From Flavobacterium sp. SLB02 (GTDB lineage Bacteria > Bacteroidota > Bacteroidia > Flavobacteriales > Flavobacteriaceae): DNA of 64,000 nucleotides. Numbering within the stretch: the first letter of the stretch is position 1; the number at the start of each line of letters is the position of its first letter. The stretch covers positions 1,573,049 through 1,637,048 of the forward strand of contig NZ_CP045928.1 of assembly GCF_009664855.1 (NCBI RefSeq), in the 5' to 3' direction. Positions 1 through 9,375 of the stretch are shown here, in pieces. Position numbers and translations under genes: made by a program. Under the pieces are notes generated by a model that worked only from the letters and a program-made list of their open reading frames with translations, ran no database searches and had not been told where the DNA came from.

Positions 1-533
1 TTCATCATTTGCTGCAAACTCACAATATACTACCGGAACAAATTACAAAAGTTCTGATTTCGCATTTTCATAAAGATCATATCGAAGGAATTGGTTATTT
101 TGATGGAGATACTTTTATTCAAAATTTTCCAAACGCCATAATTTATATGCAGGAAAGAGAACTTGATTTTGCTTTAACCCAACAACATCCTTCTTATAAT
201 CTGGATATACTCAATCAATTTAAATTGTTTCCTAATGTTGAATTCCTTGAGGATGATAAAGGTGAAATAACCAATGAGATTTTCTATGAAGTTTCTGGAG
301 GACATTCGCCATTTCACCAGGTTTTCTGGATTAAGGAAAATAACGGGATTACCTTTTACGGAGCGGATGATTTGCCACAGGAAGCGTATCTAAAAATGCA
401 TGTAGCTTATAAGACAGATTATAACGGTAAACGCGCCATGGAATCAAGAAAAAAATGGGAACAGGAAGCTAAAGAAGGACATTGGAAAGTGCTTTTGTAT
501 CATGATATGAAAAAGCCTGTTTTGGAATTTTAA
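1..533 (+). CDS. MBL-fold metallo-hydrolase (5' end missing)
   Basis: The reading frame is open to the left edge of the window, so the N-terminus lies outside and the TTG at 9 is not a believable start. The visible part holds the metallo-beta-lactamase motif HFHKDH (HxHxDH), which binds the catalytic metals. Later conserved positions are the GGHSPFHQ segment (metal His), the ADD segment and a C-terminal YHD. This points to a zinc- or iron-dependent hydrolase of lactonase/glyoxalase-II type, probably cytoplasmic. The substrate cannot be told. A bidirectional terminator follows at about 706-737. Family assignment is firm; specific function is unknown. Confidence 0.85.
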   Translation, partial: HHLLQTHNILPEQITKVLISHFHKDHIEGIGYFDGDTFIQNFPNAIIYMQERELDFALTQQHPSYNLDILNQFKLFPNVEFLEDDKGEITNEIFYEVSGGHSPFHQVFWIKENNGITFYGADDLPQEAYLKMHVAYKTDYNGKRAMESRKKWEQEAKEGHWKVLLYHDMKKPVLEF

Positions 534-540
534 ATTTTTT

Positions 541-590
541 TATAAAGAATAAAGAGAATAGAAAAAAGAGGATAGAAAAAAGATGTTTTC
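541..590. repeat. purine-rich AAGAGAATAGA-type repeat
   Basis: Just after the hydrolase stop codon there is a purine-rich stretch with repeated A-A-A-G-A-G-(A/G)-A-T-A-G-A units. Related stretches occur at 2776-2830, 41985-42025, 48885-48935 and 50672-50700, mostly directly after stop codons. It is a dispersed low-complexity repeat, and no function is evident. Confidence 0.5.
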
Positions 591-705
591 TGAACAACGC
601 TATGTGAATTTATATAAAGTGAAACGCCTTTTTTAAGTTACAAAATCCTATGTTTCTATGTGTTTTAAAAAAAAAAACACTGCTAATTACAAAGAATAAA
701 TAAAT

Positions 706-737
706 AAAAAAGGATGTTCGTTAGAGTATCCTTTTTT
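706..737. terminator. bidirectional terminator
   Basis: AAAAAAGGAT (706-715) pairs with ATCCTTTTTT (728-737) around a 12-base loop. The stem is flanked by A and T runs on its two sides, so it can stop both the rightward hydrolase transcript and the leftward sigma-factor transcript. The stop codon of the sigma gene overlaps the right arm. Confidence 0.75.
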
Positions 738-1338
738 AGTTTAATTTCAGTTTTTTTCTTTTTCGAAATAATATAAACAAAACACTTCTTACTTTTTCTT
801 CTAATGAAGATCGCAGAATCGAGAATGCTTTTGTAATCTGGGCTTCGACCGTTTTTATTGAAACATCAAGATGTTCGGCAATTTCGATATTGGTTAAGCC
901 TTCTTTTTTACTTAAAATAAAAACCTCTTTGCATTTTGGCGGAAGGTTTTGAATCTCTCTGTTGACCACATTCAAAACACGCTGAAATGACTCGGAATCT
1001 TCTTCCTGAATAACCGAATTTAAAGCGTCGTAATATGATTTTTCTAATGAAAACAGAGATTGATTCTTTCGATACAAATCAATGAATTCGTTGTAGACTA
1101 ATTTGTAAAGGAAACTTTTTAAAGCATGATCGGGTTTTAATCTTGTGCGCTGTTCCCAAACTTTAATAAAAACATTCTGCACGATATCTTCGGCACTATA
1201 AATGTTTTTTACCAGACTATTGGCATACACACAAAGTTTATGATGATAAGTATCGATAAGATAGTTATATGCGCTTTCATCTCCTTTACTAAGAGACTCA
1301 ATTAATTTGGCATTATCTTTATAATCATCAATCTTCAT
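736..1338 (-). CDS. ECF RNA polymerase sigma factor, FecI-like
   Basis: A 200-residue sigma-70 family protein of the extracytoplasmic-function group. Region 2 is at about residues 25-95 (YAN...SAEDIVQNVFIKVWEQR). Region 4 is at about 130-185 with LPPKCKEVFILSKKEGL followed by the helix-turn-helix IEIAEHLDVSIKTVEAQITKA. Length fits the Bacteroidota 'sigma-70 family, FecI-like' group, which directs transcription of SusC/TonB-receptor loci. It lies divergent from the FecR gene (start 1618) instead of directly upstream of it on the same strand, which is the usual arrangement. It probably serves the SusC/SusD locus to the right, with FecR as its regulator. That pairing is inferred from position. 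Confidence 0.92.
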   Translation of the reverse strand: MKIDDYKDNAKLIESLSKGDESAYNYLIDTYHHKLCVYANSLVKNIYSAEDIVQNVFIKVWEQRTRLKPDHALKSFLYKLVYNEFIDLYRKNQSLFSLEKSYYDALNSVIQEEDSESFQRVLNVVNREIQNLPPKCKEVFILSKKEGLTNIEIAEHLDVSIKTVEAQITKAFSILRSSLEEKVRSVLFILFRKRKKLKLN

Positions 1339-1617
1339 AGAAACAAATATATAAATTAATAGTTTTTAAGGTCTAAATACACGCTTTATTTCGCCAAATA
1401 GAGCTTTTTTATCCTTTTCTATTTGAAAATTATTACAAATAAAAAGAAGCAAAAAGGCAAAGATAAAAACATTTACTATTCTAGTTCTATGAAATTAGTA
1501 TAGTTATTGAAAGAAAAAGACTTGTGAAAAATAAAAAATTCATCAAAATGAAAAAAACTTTATCAAATTGTTAGGGTTTTGTTTTTTAGCTTCGTAATAA
1601 TATTAAAAACAAGTAAA

Positions 1618-2775
1618 ATGACAGTGAAAAAGTCAGACCGATTAATTGTTAAGTTTATCACAAATCAGGCAAGTAAGGACGAAATTGAGACCTTAACTGA
1701 GTGGCTTAAAGAAGAGGAGAATCAAATTGTATTTAAGGAATTTGTAAAAACAAATTACGCAATTGATGCTGCAATGTACACTTTTGATTCAACCGAAGTT
1801 AAAAAACAACTAATAGAAACAATCCGAAAAGAAAATAACGTTTTTCAGAAAAAAAGATTTTCATCGTATTACAAATATGCGGCAATTTTGATTTTGGCTT
1901 TAGGAGGATTTTATTTTTATCAAAATTCAAATTTATTTCATGCTAACCAAAATGTGATTGTTCCCAGACAAGATGATATTGTTTTACAGTCAGGTAATGA
2001 ATCGGCAGAAACAATAGATACTTCTGAAACACGTGATGTAATAGACAAAGACGGAAAAGTAATTGGAAAACAGGAGAAAAACAGATTGGTGTATTTCAAT
2101 ACGGATTCAAATTCAAATAAAAAATTGGTTTACAATACTTTGAAAATCCCCTACGGTAAAAAGTTCGAAGTTCAATTATCAGATGGTACAGTTGTGTATT
2201 TAAATGCAGGAACATCATTACGATATCCTGTTCAGTTCGTAAAAAATCAAAGTCGTCAGGTGTATCTCACCGGCGAAGCTTTTTTTGAAGTATCAAAAGA
2301 TAAAGCACATCCGTTTACAGTAAATGCACCAAAAGTGAATGTAGAAGTTCTGGGAACTAAGTTTAATGTGAACTCGTATGTAGAAGATGCAAGCACTAAT
2401 GTTGTTTTGGTAGAGGGGAAAGTGTCGCTTTATAAAGATAAAAAAACAACAGACAATCAGTTTTACCTCACTCCGGGGTTAAAAGGTTCGAGTATCAGAG
2501 GACAGCAAAAAATCATAACCGAATCTGTAAATACAGATTATTACACAGCTTGGGTAAAAGGAAGCTTAGTATTTAAAAATGCATCTTTTGATGCGATTAT
2601 CAAAACACTCGAACGTCGTTACAATGTCACTTTTATCAATAAAAATAAAACACTGGGCAAAGAAATTTTTAACGCCCGTTTTGACAATGAACCTATCGAA
2701 GTCGTTCTAAAATATTTCAGCGATAGTTATGCTATTGATTATAAGATAAATGAAGATCAGATTACTATTAAGTAG
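1618..2775 (+). CDS. FecR-type anti-sigma factor
   Basis: The ATG at 1618 (preceded by AAGTAAA) is the best start. An upstream TTG at 1579 would only add a poor hydrophobic leader. The product has about 385 residues. It has a cytoplasmic N-terminal part that would hold the sigma factor, one membrane segment (YKYAAILILALGGFYFY, about residues 72-88), a periplasmic FecR domain (YGKKFEVQLSDGTVVYLNAGT through the VEVLGTKFNVNSY segment), and a C-terminal DUF4974/STN-like domain ending in ITIK. FecR proteins relay a signal from an outer-membrane receptor to the ECF sigma factor. The downstream SusC has the N-terminal STN signalling domain needed for this. Partner assignment is inferred from position. 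Confidence 0.93.
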   Translation: MTVKKSDRLIVKFITNQASKDEIETLTEWLKEEENQIVFKEFVKTNYAIDAAMYTFDSTEVKKQLIETIRKENNVFQKKRFSSYYKYAAILILALGGFYFYQNSNLFHANQNVIVPRQDDIVLQSGNESAETIDTSETRDVIDKDGKVIGKQEKNRLVYFNTDSNSNKKLVYNTLKIPYGKKFEVQLSDGTVVYLNAGTSLRYPVQFVKNQSRQVYLTGEAFFEVSKDKAHPFTVNAPKVNVEVLGTKFNVNSYVEDASTNVVLVEGKVSLYKDKKTTDNQFYLTPGLKGSSIRGQQKIITESVNTDYYTAWVKGSLVFKNASFDAIIKTLERRYNVTFINKNKTLGKEIFNARFDNEPIEVVLKYFSDSYAIDYKINEDQITIK

Positions 2776-2978
2776 AGAGGTGTTAAGAGAATAGAGTTAA
2801 GAGAATAGAATAAAGAGAATAGAAGCAGGAATCTAAAATAAAAACCGCCTATGTAACAAAAACATCCAGAAAACAAGGATCGTTATTTAGAAAAAAACCG
2901 GAAAATGCGCCAACATTTCCCGGTATAATAAAATGCGATCAGTACACTAACCAACCACAATTAAAAACATTTAAAAGT
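2776..2978. repeat. purine-rich repeat and leader before susC-like gene
   Basis: Directly after the FecR stop codon are three near-identical units of (T/A)AAGAGAATAGA spaced 13-14 bases (about 2783-2824). The remaining 150 bases before the SusC start hold no open frame or clear hairpin. A promoter for the SusC operon would be expected here, but I could not identify one by motif. Confidence 0.45.
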
Positions 2979-5900
2979 ATGAAAAAACTATTGAACAAAA
3001 TCAGGTTCGACAAGCCTTTTTTGAAATTTGATTTGAAGATGAAATTGACTACACTATTTTTATTTACCACACTGACAGTTATGCAGGCGGGAGTTTCGTA
3101 TTCTCAGAAAGCAAAAATGTCATTGAATGCCAGCGACATGACCGTTGGGAAAGTCATTGAGAAACTTGAATATACTACAGATTATAGATTTGTTTATAAT
3201 GTAAGATCAGTAGATTTAGATCGAAAAATAGACATTAGGCTGAATGATGTTTCTATAGAAACGATTCTAAATAAGATTTTTAAAAATACGGGAACTGATT
3301 ATAAAATTTCAGGATCTCATATTATTCTAACGCCTAAAAAAACATCAGAAACGCTACAGGCTGTTGCTGAAAAACCAGTTGCAGATTTTATTGTAAAAGG
3401 TAAAGTAACGGATGAAAAAGGAAATCCTCTAGTGGGAGCAGCAATTTCTGATAATGGCTCGGGAAATGGTGTTCAGACAGATTTTAATGGTGACTATCAG
3501 ATTATTGCCGTTGGGAGCGAAACAACTTTAGCCTTTGCTTATTTAGGATATGTAAGACAAGAAATAAAAGTAGCCGGCAGAGCTGTAATCAATGTGGTTC
3601 TTAAGGAAGAAACACTTCAATTAGGAGAAATAGTATTAACTACAGGTTATCAGAATATTTCGGCTGAAAAAGCAACGGGATCATTCTCAAATTTAAAAGC
3701 AAAAGATTTTGCCGAGCAGCGTTTAAGCAGTTTAGATAAAATATTAGAAGGACGTATTGTAGGTTACCAGAATGGAAAAATTCGTGGTACAACTTCTATG
3801 AATGGTTTAACAACTCCATTATATGTAATAGACGGTTTCCCGATAGAGAACACAAAGTATGATGAAAATTTTCGCTTATCGGAAAATCTTCCCAACTTAA
3901 ACTTAGAAGATATTGAAACGATTACAGTTTTGAAAGATGCAGCAGCGTCTTCTATTTATGGTGCGCGTGCAGCAAATGGTGTTGTTGTAATTACAACTAA
4001 AAAGGCCAAAGCAGGAAAAACAAATATTTCGTTTTCAAGCAATTTAACAGTGACTCCCTATAGAAATTATACCGGAAATCTTACAGATGCAGGTGATATT
4101 ATTGGTCTGGAAAGAGGTTGGGCAGATGCAAACCCAAGTTTAAAAGGTGCAAATGCAAGTACTTATGCAAAATCTTTGTTAAGCAATGCAGTATTTACAA
4201 GTCAGGGAATGCAAACGCTGTTAAATGGTTATGCAGGAAATATTTCTCAAACTGATATGAATAATCGTTTAAATCAATTGGGTTCGCAAGGATACAGATA
4301 TTATGATGATATCGCGAAATATGCAAAACGTGATCAATACTTTATTCAGCACAACGTAAGTTTAGGCAAAGCAACTGAATCAAATACGTTTAATGCATCG
4401 TTAACTTATAAAGGAAATAAATTTGAAGACCGTTATTCTGATAACCAATCTGTTGGAATCAATTTAAAAAATTCAACAGATATTACAAGCTGGTTATCTT
4501 TAGATTTAGGTACTTATATCAATTATGGCGAAAGTGATACACAAACATATAATGCTTTAACTCAAAAAAGTTATAAAGCTCAGATGTACAATCAATTGGT
4601 AAATAATGATGGATCAAATTTTACTTCTACAGCAGCATCACGATATAATAATTTTACACTTCAATCCATGAATACATATGGTCTTTATAACATGGATATT
4701 ACACCAATGGATGAATTGGGTAATAATATAAATAAAACTAAAAGCTTTTTAAATAGAACTTTTGCAAAATTTAATGTAAAATTCAATAAAGCACTTACGT
4801 ATAATGCAATGTTCCAGTACGAATATGGTGTAGATCGTGGTAATTTATTAAGCGATAAAGAATCTTTTTATGTTAGATCTAAAGTAAATGGTTTAGTGAC
4901 TATTGCTAATAACAAAGCCGTTTATAATTTGCCTTATGGTGACATTTTAAAAGAATCAAATCAATTTACGAATGCTTACAACTTCCGTCAGCAATTAAAT
5001 TTTGATAAGACTTTTAATAATGTTCATGATGTAACAGCCATTGCAGGTATGGAAATTCGCCACTCAAAAGTAGAATACAGTAATAAAACACGTTACGGCT
5101 GGGACGACCAAACTTTGTCATACGCACCGGTAAATCAGGCTGATTTGTTAAAAGTGTACGGAACTGTTTTTTCAGGTTCAATGGGAATTAATGATTTTGC
5201 GGCAGATCGTGAATTTGTAAACCGTTATGTTTCTTTTTACGGAACAGGAGGTTATACTTATGACAAAAGATATTCAGTAACAGGAAGTTTACGTTGGGAT
5301 CGTTCTAACCTTTGGGGTACCGACAATAAATATCAAAATAAACCAACCTGGTCTACAGGAGCAGCGTGGAATATTGACAAAGAATCGTTTTTTAATGTTG
5401 ATTGGATAAATTCACTTAAACTTCGTGGTTCCTATGGTATTGGTGGAAACGTTGCCAAAGATGCTGCACCTTATTTAACCGCTAGCTATTATGCCAATCC
5501 AAACGTAGGAGGAAATCAGGGATATGTTAATTCGAGACCAAATCCTGAATTATCCTGGGAAAAAACAACAACAACCAATATAGGTTTAGATTTTTCATTC
5601 TTCAACAATAGATTAAGCGGAACTTTTGATGTTTACAACAAAAAAGGGCAGGATTTATTAGCAAGCAGTAACGGAGTTCCAACAGAAGGATTTGGTTATT
5701 CTACCTATAGAATAAACAATGGAGAAATGACCAACAAAGGTATCGAAGCTACTTTAAGAGGAACAATTGTAAAAACAGCTTCTTTCTCTTGGGATGCCTC
5801 GGTTTTATATGCCTATAACAAAAACAAAGTCGATTACGTAAAAGTAGCAGCTCCGGTATATTACCTACAGTTAGATTATCCATCTGCTTATCCTAGAGTA

Positions 5901-6554
5901 GGTAACGATTATAATACTATTTACGGTTATAAATGGGCAGGTTTAAATGAGAAAGGTTTACCTCAGGTTTATAATGCAAAAGGCGAAAAAACAATTTACA
6001 ATCCATCTGATTTAAATGCAATTCAGGATTATGGCTCAACCGTACCAACACACAGCGGTTCGTTTCATACAGCTGTATACTATAAAAATTTCTCACTCTC
6101 GGCATTGTTTATTTATGAGTTAGGTCATAAAATAAGAAATACATTTTTACCAATGTTAGAAAATAATTATTCTAGCGGATTAGGTACTTATGTAACAGAT
6201 ATCACAACTGTAAATAAAAATATAGTAAACCGTTGGCAAAAACCAGGTGACGAGGCTTTTACTAATATACCTCGTGCGGTATACGAATATGAATCAGATT
6301 ATATTTCAGATTCTCGTGACATTTATCGTTATGCAGATATCAATATTCTTGATGCTTCAAATATTAGATTGAGCAATGTTTCTTTAGCGTATAGATTGCC
6401 TTCTGCGGTTCTAAAAACAGTAAAATTACAAGATGTACGTTTCAATCTGAATGCCGAAAATGTTTTTACTATAGCTAAAAGCAGAGATGCTAAATATCTT
6501 TTAAATGGCTTTCAATCTCCAAGTTTAGTTTTTGGTGTAAACATTAATTTCTAA
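2979..6554 (+). CDS. SusC/RagA-family TonB-dependent receptor with STN signalling domain
   Basis: An outer-membrane importer of 1191 residues. It has an N-terminal signal region (about 20-43, ending in SYSQ), an STN domain (about 52-120), a carboxypeptidase-regulatory-like domain (about 138-210, GKVTDEKGNPLVGA), the plug (LYVIDGFP and VLKDAAASSIYGARAANGVVV, about 285-340), then a long beta-barrel ending in aromatic FGVNINF. SusC proteins form a barrel with a SusD lid and import oligomers using TonB energy. The STN domain is the part that contacts FecR in FecA-type signalling, which suits the FecI/FecR pair upstream. The neighbouring SusD starts 17 bases downstream. The substrate is not evident; nearby peptidase and thioredoxin genes favour a peptide over a glycan, but that is a guess. 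Confidence 0.95.
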   Translation: MKKLLNKIRFDKPFLKFDLKMKLTTLFLFTTLTVMQAGVSYSQKAKMSLNASDMTVGKVIEKLEYTTDYRFVYNVRSVDLDRKIDIRLNDVSIETILNKIFKNTGTDYKISGSHIILTPKKTSETLQAVAEKPVADFIVKGKVTDEKGNPLVGAAISDNGSGNGVQTDFNGDYQIIAVGSETTLAFAYLGYVRQEIKVAGRAVINVVLKEETLQLGEIVLTTGYQNISAEKATGSFSNLKAKDFAEQRLSSLDKILEGRIVGYQNGKIRGTTSMNGLTTPLYVIDGFPIENTKYDENFRLSENLPNLNLEDIETITVLKDAAASSIYGARAANGVVVITTKKAKAGKTNISFSSNLTVTPYRNYTGNLTDAGDIIGLERGWADANPSLKGANASTYAKSLLSNAVFTSQGMQTLLNGYAGNISQTDMNNRLNQLGSQGYRYYDDIAKYAKRDQYFIQHNVSLGKATESNTFNASLTYKGNKFEDRYSDNQSVGINLKNSTDITSWLSLDLGTYINYGESDTQTYNALTQKSYKAQMYNQLVNNDGSNFTSTAASRYNNFTLQSMNTYGLYNMDITPMDELGNNINKTKSFLNRTFAKFNVKFNKALTYNAMFQYEYGVDRGNLLSDKESFYVRSKVNGLVTIANNKAVYNLPYGDILKESNQFTNAYNFRQQLNFDKTFNNVHDVTAIAGMEIRHSKVEYSNKTRYGWDDQTLSYAPVNQADLLKVYGTVFSGSMGINDFAADREFVNRYVSFYGTGGYTYDKRYSVTGSLRWDRSNLWGTDNKYQNKPTWSTGAAWNIDKESFFNVDWINSLKLRGSYGIGGNVAKDAAPYLTASYYANPNVGGNQGYVNSRPNPELSWEKTTTTNIGLDFSFFNNRLSGTFDVYNKKGQDLLASSNGVPTEGFGYSTYRINNGEMTNKGIEATLRGTIVKTASFSWDASVLYAYNKNKVDYVKVAAPVYYLQLDYPSAYPRVGNDYNTIYGYKWAGLNEKGLPQVYNAKGEKTIYNPSDLNAIQDYGSTVPTHSGSFHTAVYYKNFSLSALFIYELGHKIRNTFLPMLENNYSSGLGTYVTDITTVNKNIVNRWQKPGDEAFTNIPRAVYEYESDYISDSRDIYRYADINILDASNIRLSNVSLAYRLPSAVLKTVKLQDVRFNLNAENVFTIAKSRDAKYLLNGFQSPSLVFGVNINF

Positions 6555-6571
6555 TTTAAAAAGACTATACT

Positions 6572-7978
6572 ATGAAAAATATATATATAAACATACTATG
6601 CATTTTAGCATTAGGATTGGTTTTAGCATCTTGCGAGAATTATTTAGATGACGCGCCAAAAGGATCTAAAATACCAACAACTTTGGCAGATTATGAAGCT
6701 TTTATGCGTGATGAATACACGAACCAAAGTGTAGATGCTGCGCAAGCATTAAATTTGATGAACGATAAATTTATCGATATCGCCACTTTGGCTGCAGAGC
6801 GTTTGACTAAAGCCAATTATATGTGGGATGAAACTGCAGACCGTATCGAATTAAAACAGTCAGACGAAAGATTGTATTACGGGCAGTATTCAGGAATTTC
6901 AACCTTCAATTTGATTATTGAAAATGCTTTAACAACAACTGAAGCAACTGAAGATCAAAAACGAGCGGTTTGGGCCGAGGCAAAAATTTTACGTGCTATG
7001 TCTTACTATAATCTGGTTAATTTTTATGCAGATACGTATGATGCATCAACAGCAGGGACAAAGTTATCAGTACCACTAATTACAAGCGCCGATATTAATG
7101 CACCAAGCAAGCAAGTAACCATTCAGGAACTCTATAATTTTATTTTGAATGATGTAAAAGAAGCTTTGCCCTATTTACCTAAAGTTTCGCAAACGGCTTT
7201 GCATCCAAATTTAGGAGCAGGGTATGCTTTTTATTCACGTGTTTTCTTGCAAATGAGTAATTATACCGAGGCTTTAAAATATGCAAATTTGGCTTTGGCT
7301 GAAAACAATAAACTATTTGATTGGAATGCTTATTATATTGCTAATAAAACGATAATTGACCTTCCAAATTCTTATACTAATACGCCATCCCCAATGGGAT
7401 ATGATTATGTTGAGAATTATACTTTTCGTCATGGAGCTACAACTTATTTATCTACAGAATTTAGTATTCCGGTAGAGCGTGCACAGCGTTTTGAAGTTGG
7501 AGATGTTCGTTTTAAATCACGTTGGAAAATCAGAACGGTTGGTATTGAAACGTACTACAGAAGAACCTTGTCTGGTATGTTTAATTACGGTGGAATTACA
7601 ACTGTTGAAGTTTATTTGATTAAAGCAGAATGTTTGGCTCGTGCAGGACAAATAAGCGATGCCCTGACTGCATTAAATACAGTACGTAAAACTCGTATTG
7701 AGCCATCATCGTATCAGGATATTGTAACTGCAGATAAAACGACTGCTTTGAATGCTATTTTTAAAACTAAAAATAATGAGCTTATCCTGACATTAATTCC
7801 TTTTGCAGATGCGCGCCGTTTAAATGCCGAAGGTATTTATAAAGTAAGTTTCTCAAAAGTAGATGCGGGAACAACGTATACTTTATCATCAACGTCTCAT
7901 TTATGGACAATGCCATTTCCTCAGGGCGCTACTAAAAACCCAGGAAACGGAACGATAACTCAAAACGTAGCCAAATAA
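6572..7978 (+). CDS. SusD/RagB-family nutrient-binding lipoprotein
   Basis: A 468-residue surface lipoprotein. The lipobox LVLASC places the acylated cysteine at residue 21, followed by the typical SusD start ENYLDDAP. TPR-like helical segments (AEAKILRAMSYYNLVNFYAD, about 145-165) and the C-terminal region with EVYLIKAECLARAGQ and ALNTVRKTR are characteristic of the RagB/SusD fold. It forms the lid on the SusC barrel encoded immediately upstream and is surely co-transcribed with it. A terminator-like hairpin follows at 7985-8024, which may reduce read-through into the thioredoxin genes. Confidence 0.95.
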   Translation: MKNIYINILCILALGLVLASCENYLDDAPKGSKIPTTLADYEAFMRDEYTNQSVDAAQALNLMNDKFIDIATLAAERLTKANYMWDETADRIELKQSDERLYYGQYSGISTFNLIIENALTTTEATEDQKRAVWAEAKILRAMSYYNLVNFYADTYDASTAGTKLSVPLITSADINAPSKQVTIQELYNFILNDVKEALPYLPKVSQTALHPNLGAGYAFYSRVFLQMSNYTEALKYANLALAENNKLFDWNAYYIANKTIIDLPNSYTNTPSPMGYDYVENYTFRHGATTYLSTEFSIPVERAQRFEVGDVRFKSRWKIRTVGIETYYRRTLSGMFNYGGITTVEVYLIKAECLARAGQISDALTALNTVRKTRIEPSSYQDIVTADKTTALNAIFKTKNNELILTLIPFADARRLNAEGIYKVSFSKVDAGTTYTLSSTSHLWTMPFPQGATKNPGNGTITQNVAK

Positions 7979-7984
7979 AACCTC

Positions 7985-8024
7985 AAAAGCTTCCTGATTA
8001 GAAATTCCGAAAGGGAAGCTTTTT
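7985..8024 (+). terminator. intrinsic terminator-like hairpin 20 nt before the next start
   Basis: AAAAGCTTCC (7985-7994) pairs perfectly with GGAAGCTTTT (8014-8023), followed by a short T run. The next gene starts at 8044, leaving no room for a new promoter between. It may therefore act as a partial terminator that lowers expression of the downstream genes relative to susC/susD. Confidence 0.65.
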
Positions 8025-8043
8025 CTAAAAATATCAATCAAAA

Positions 8044-9237
8044 ATGAATACAATTAAATATAAAATATTCGGATTATGTCTGGGTTTGTCGCTGGTTTCG
8101 TATACCAATCAGGCACAGGCTAAAAAAGCAATTTCGCAATCCTATACCCTTCAAGGAAGTATAAAAGGTCTGCAAGACGGAACCACAATTGAGTTAATTC
8201 CCGGTGCAACACATTCATCAGAAGCTGCAGTTGCCCAAACAACAAGTAAAGACGGCAAGTTTAGCTTTACAGGAAAATTAAAAGAACCACGTTTATTTTA
8301 TATTTCGTTTGGAAAAAACAAAGGATATATTCCGGTTCTGGTCGAAAATGCTAAAATAAAAGTAACTGCCGAAGCAGAAATTTCAAAAAAAGAAGATCAA
8401 AAAATCGAGTTTAAAAATGAAATCATAACAGGATCAAAATCAAATGATTATTTCAAAAAAGAAACTGCTTTTAGAGAAGAACTAAATAACGATTACGTTG
8501 CCTATCATAAAGGTACTGAGGAGCTTTCAAAATTATATTCGAAAGCAAGAACAACAGGCAACAAAAAACAAATGGATTCTATTGGAAATACTCCGGAATG
8601 GAAAAAATTTGAAGCAGATGAAAAAGCTTTTTTTGCAAAAGTACAATCAAGTTCAGAAAATTTGATTTCCAAACATAAAGCAACCTGGTGGGGACCGTTT
8701 TTTATGATGACGCAATACAGTTATTTCACACCAGATCAAAAAACCGTTTTTGCACAATTCTCAGAAACGGCTCAAAAAAGTTATTATGGACAATTGGTAG
8801 ACAAAGAGGTAAATCCTAAATCGTTGGTAGGTACAAATGTTTCCAATTTTACATTGAATGATAAAGACGGAAAAGGATTTAATGTCAAAGATATTATCGC
8901 GGGCAAAAAATACATTCTAATTGATTTTTGGGCAAGCTGGTGCGCACCTTGCCGTAAAGAAATTCCAAACCTAAAAACAGCTTACACAACTTATTCAGAC
9001 AAAGGTTTTGAAATTCTAAGCATCTCAATCGACAAAGATCAAAAAGCCTGGCAAAAAGCATTAGGGCAGGAAAATATGCAATGGCATAATCTTTTAGATG
9101 ACAATAAAGTAAGTAATGCATTTAATGTAAAAACCATTCCAGCCACCTATTTAGTTGATAGTAAAGGTGTAATTATTAGCGACAATTTAAGGGGGGAAGC
9201 ATTAGAAGAAAAATTGAAAGAATTATTGAAATCTTAA
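8044..9237 (+). CDS. TlpA-like thioredoxin with DUF4369 domain
   Basis: A 397-residue exported thiol-disulfide protein. It has a Sec signal peptide (about 1-26, ending NQAQA), an N-terminal DUF4369 beta-domain (YTLQGSIKGLQDGTTIELIPG, about 35-130), a helical linker, and a C-terminal redoxin domain with active site FWASWCAPC (about residues 293-301) and cis-proline segment KTIPATYLVD. Proteins of this layout act in the periplasm of Bacteroidota as disulfide reductases or isomerases. It follows the SusD gene after a hairpin and precedes a second gene of the same layout. The client protein is unknown. Confidence 0.93.
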   Translation: MNTIKYKIFGLCLGLSLVSYTNQAQAKKAISQSYTLQGSIKGLQDGTTIELIPGATHSSEAAVAQTTSKDGKFSFTGKLKEPRLFYISFGKNKGYIPVLVENAKIKVTAEAEISKKEDQKIEFKNEIITGSKSNDYFKKETAFREELNNDYVAYHKGTEELSKLYSKARTTGNKKQMDSIGNTPEWKKFEADEKAFFAKVQSSSENLISKHKATWWGPFFMMTQYSYFTPDQKTVFAQFSETAQKSYYGQLVDKEVNPKSLVGTNVSNFTLNDKDGKGFNVKDIIAGKKYILIDFWASWCAPCRKEIPNLKTAYTTYSDKGFEILSISIDKDQKAWQKALGQENMQWHNLLDDNKVSNAFNVKTIPATYLVDSKGVIISDNLRGEALEEKLKELLKS

Positions 9238-9375
9238 TTTATTAAAAATTGAGAATTAAAAATTTCAAGTGCCATATAGCTATTTGAATTTAAATAAAGA
9301 AACGCCTTATTTTAAGTTTTCAATAACTATGTCTCTAGGTGTTTAAAAAAGATACGTAACAAAAAAAATAACAAC

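Noticed and set aside
1579..1617. TTG start adding 13 residues to FecR
   Set aside because: A better ATG at 1618 exists, and the extra residues are not typical of FecR N-termini.
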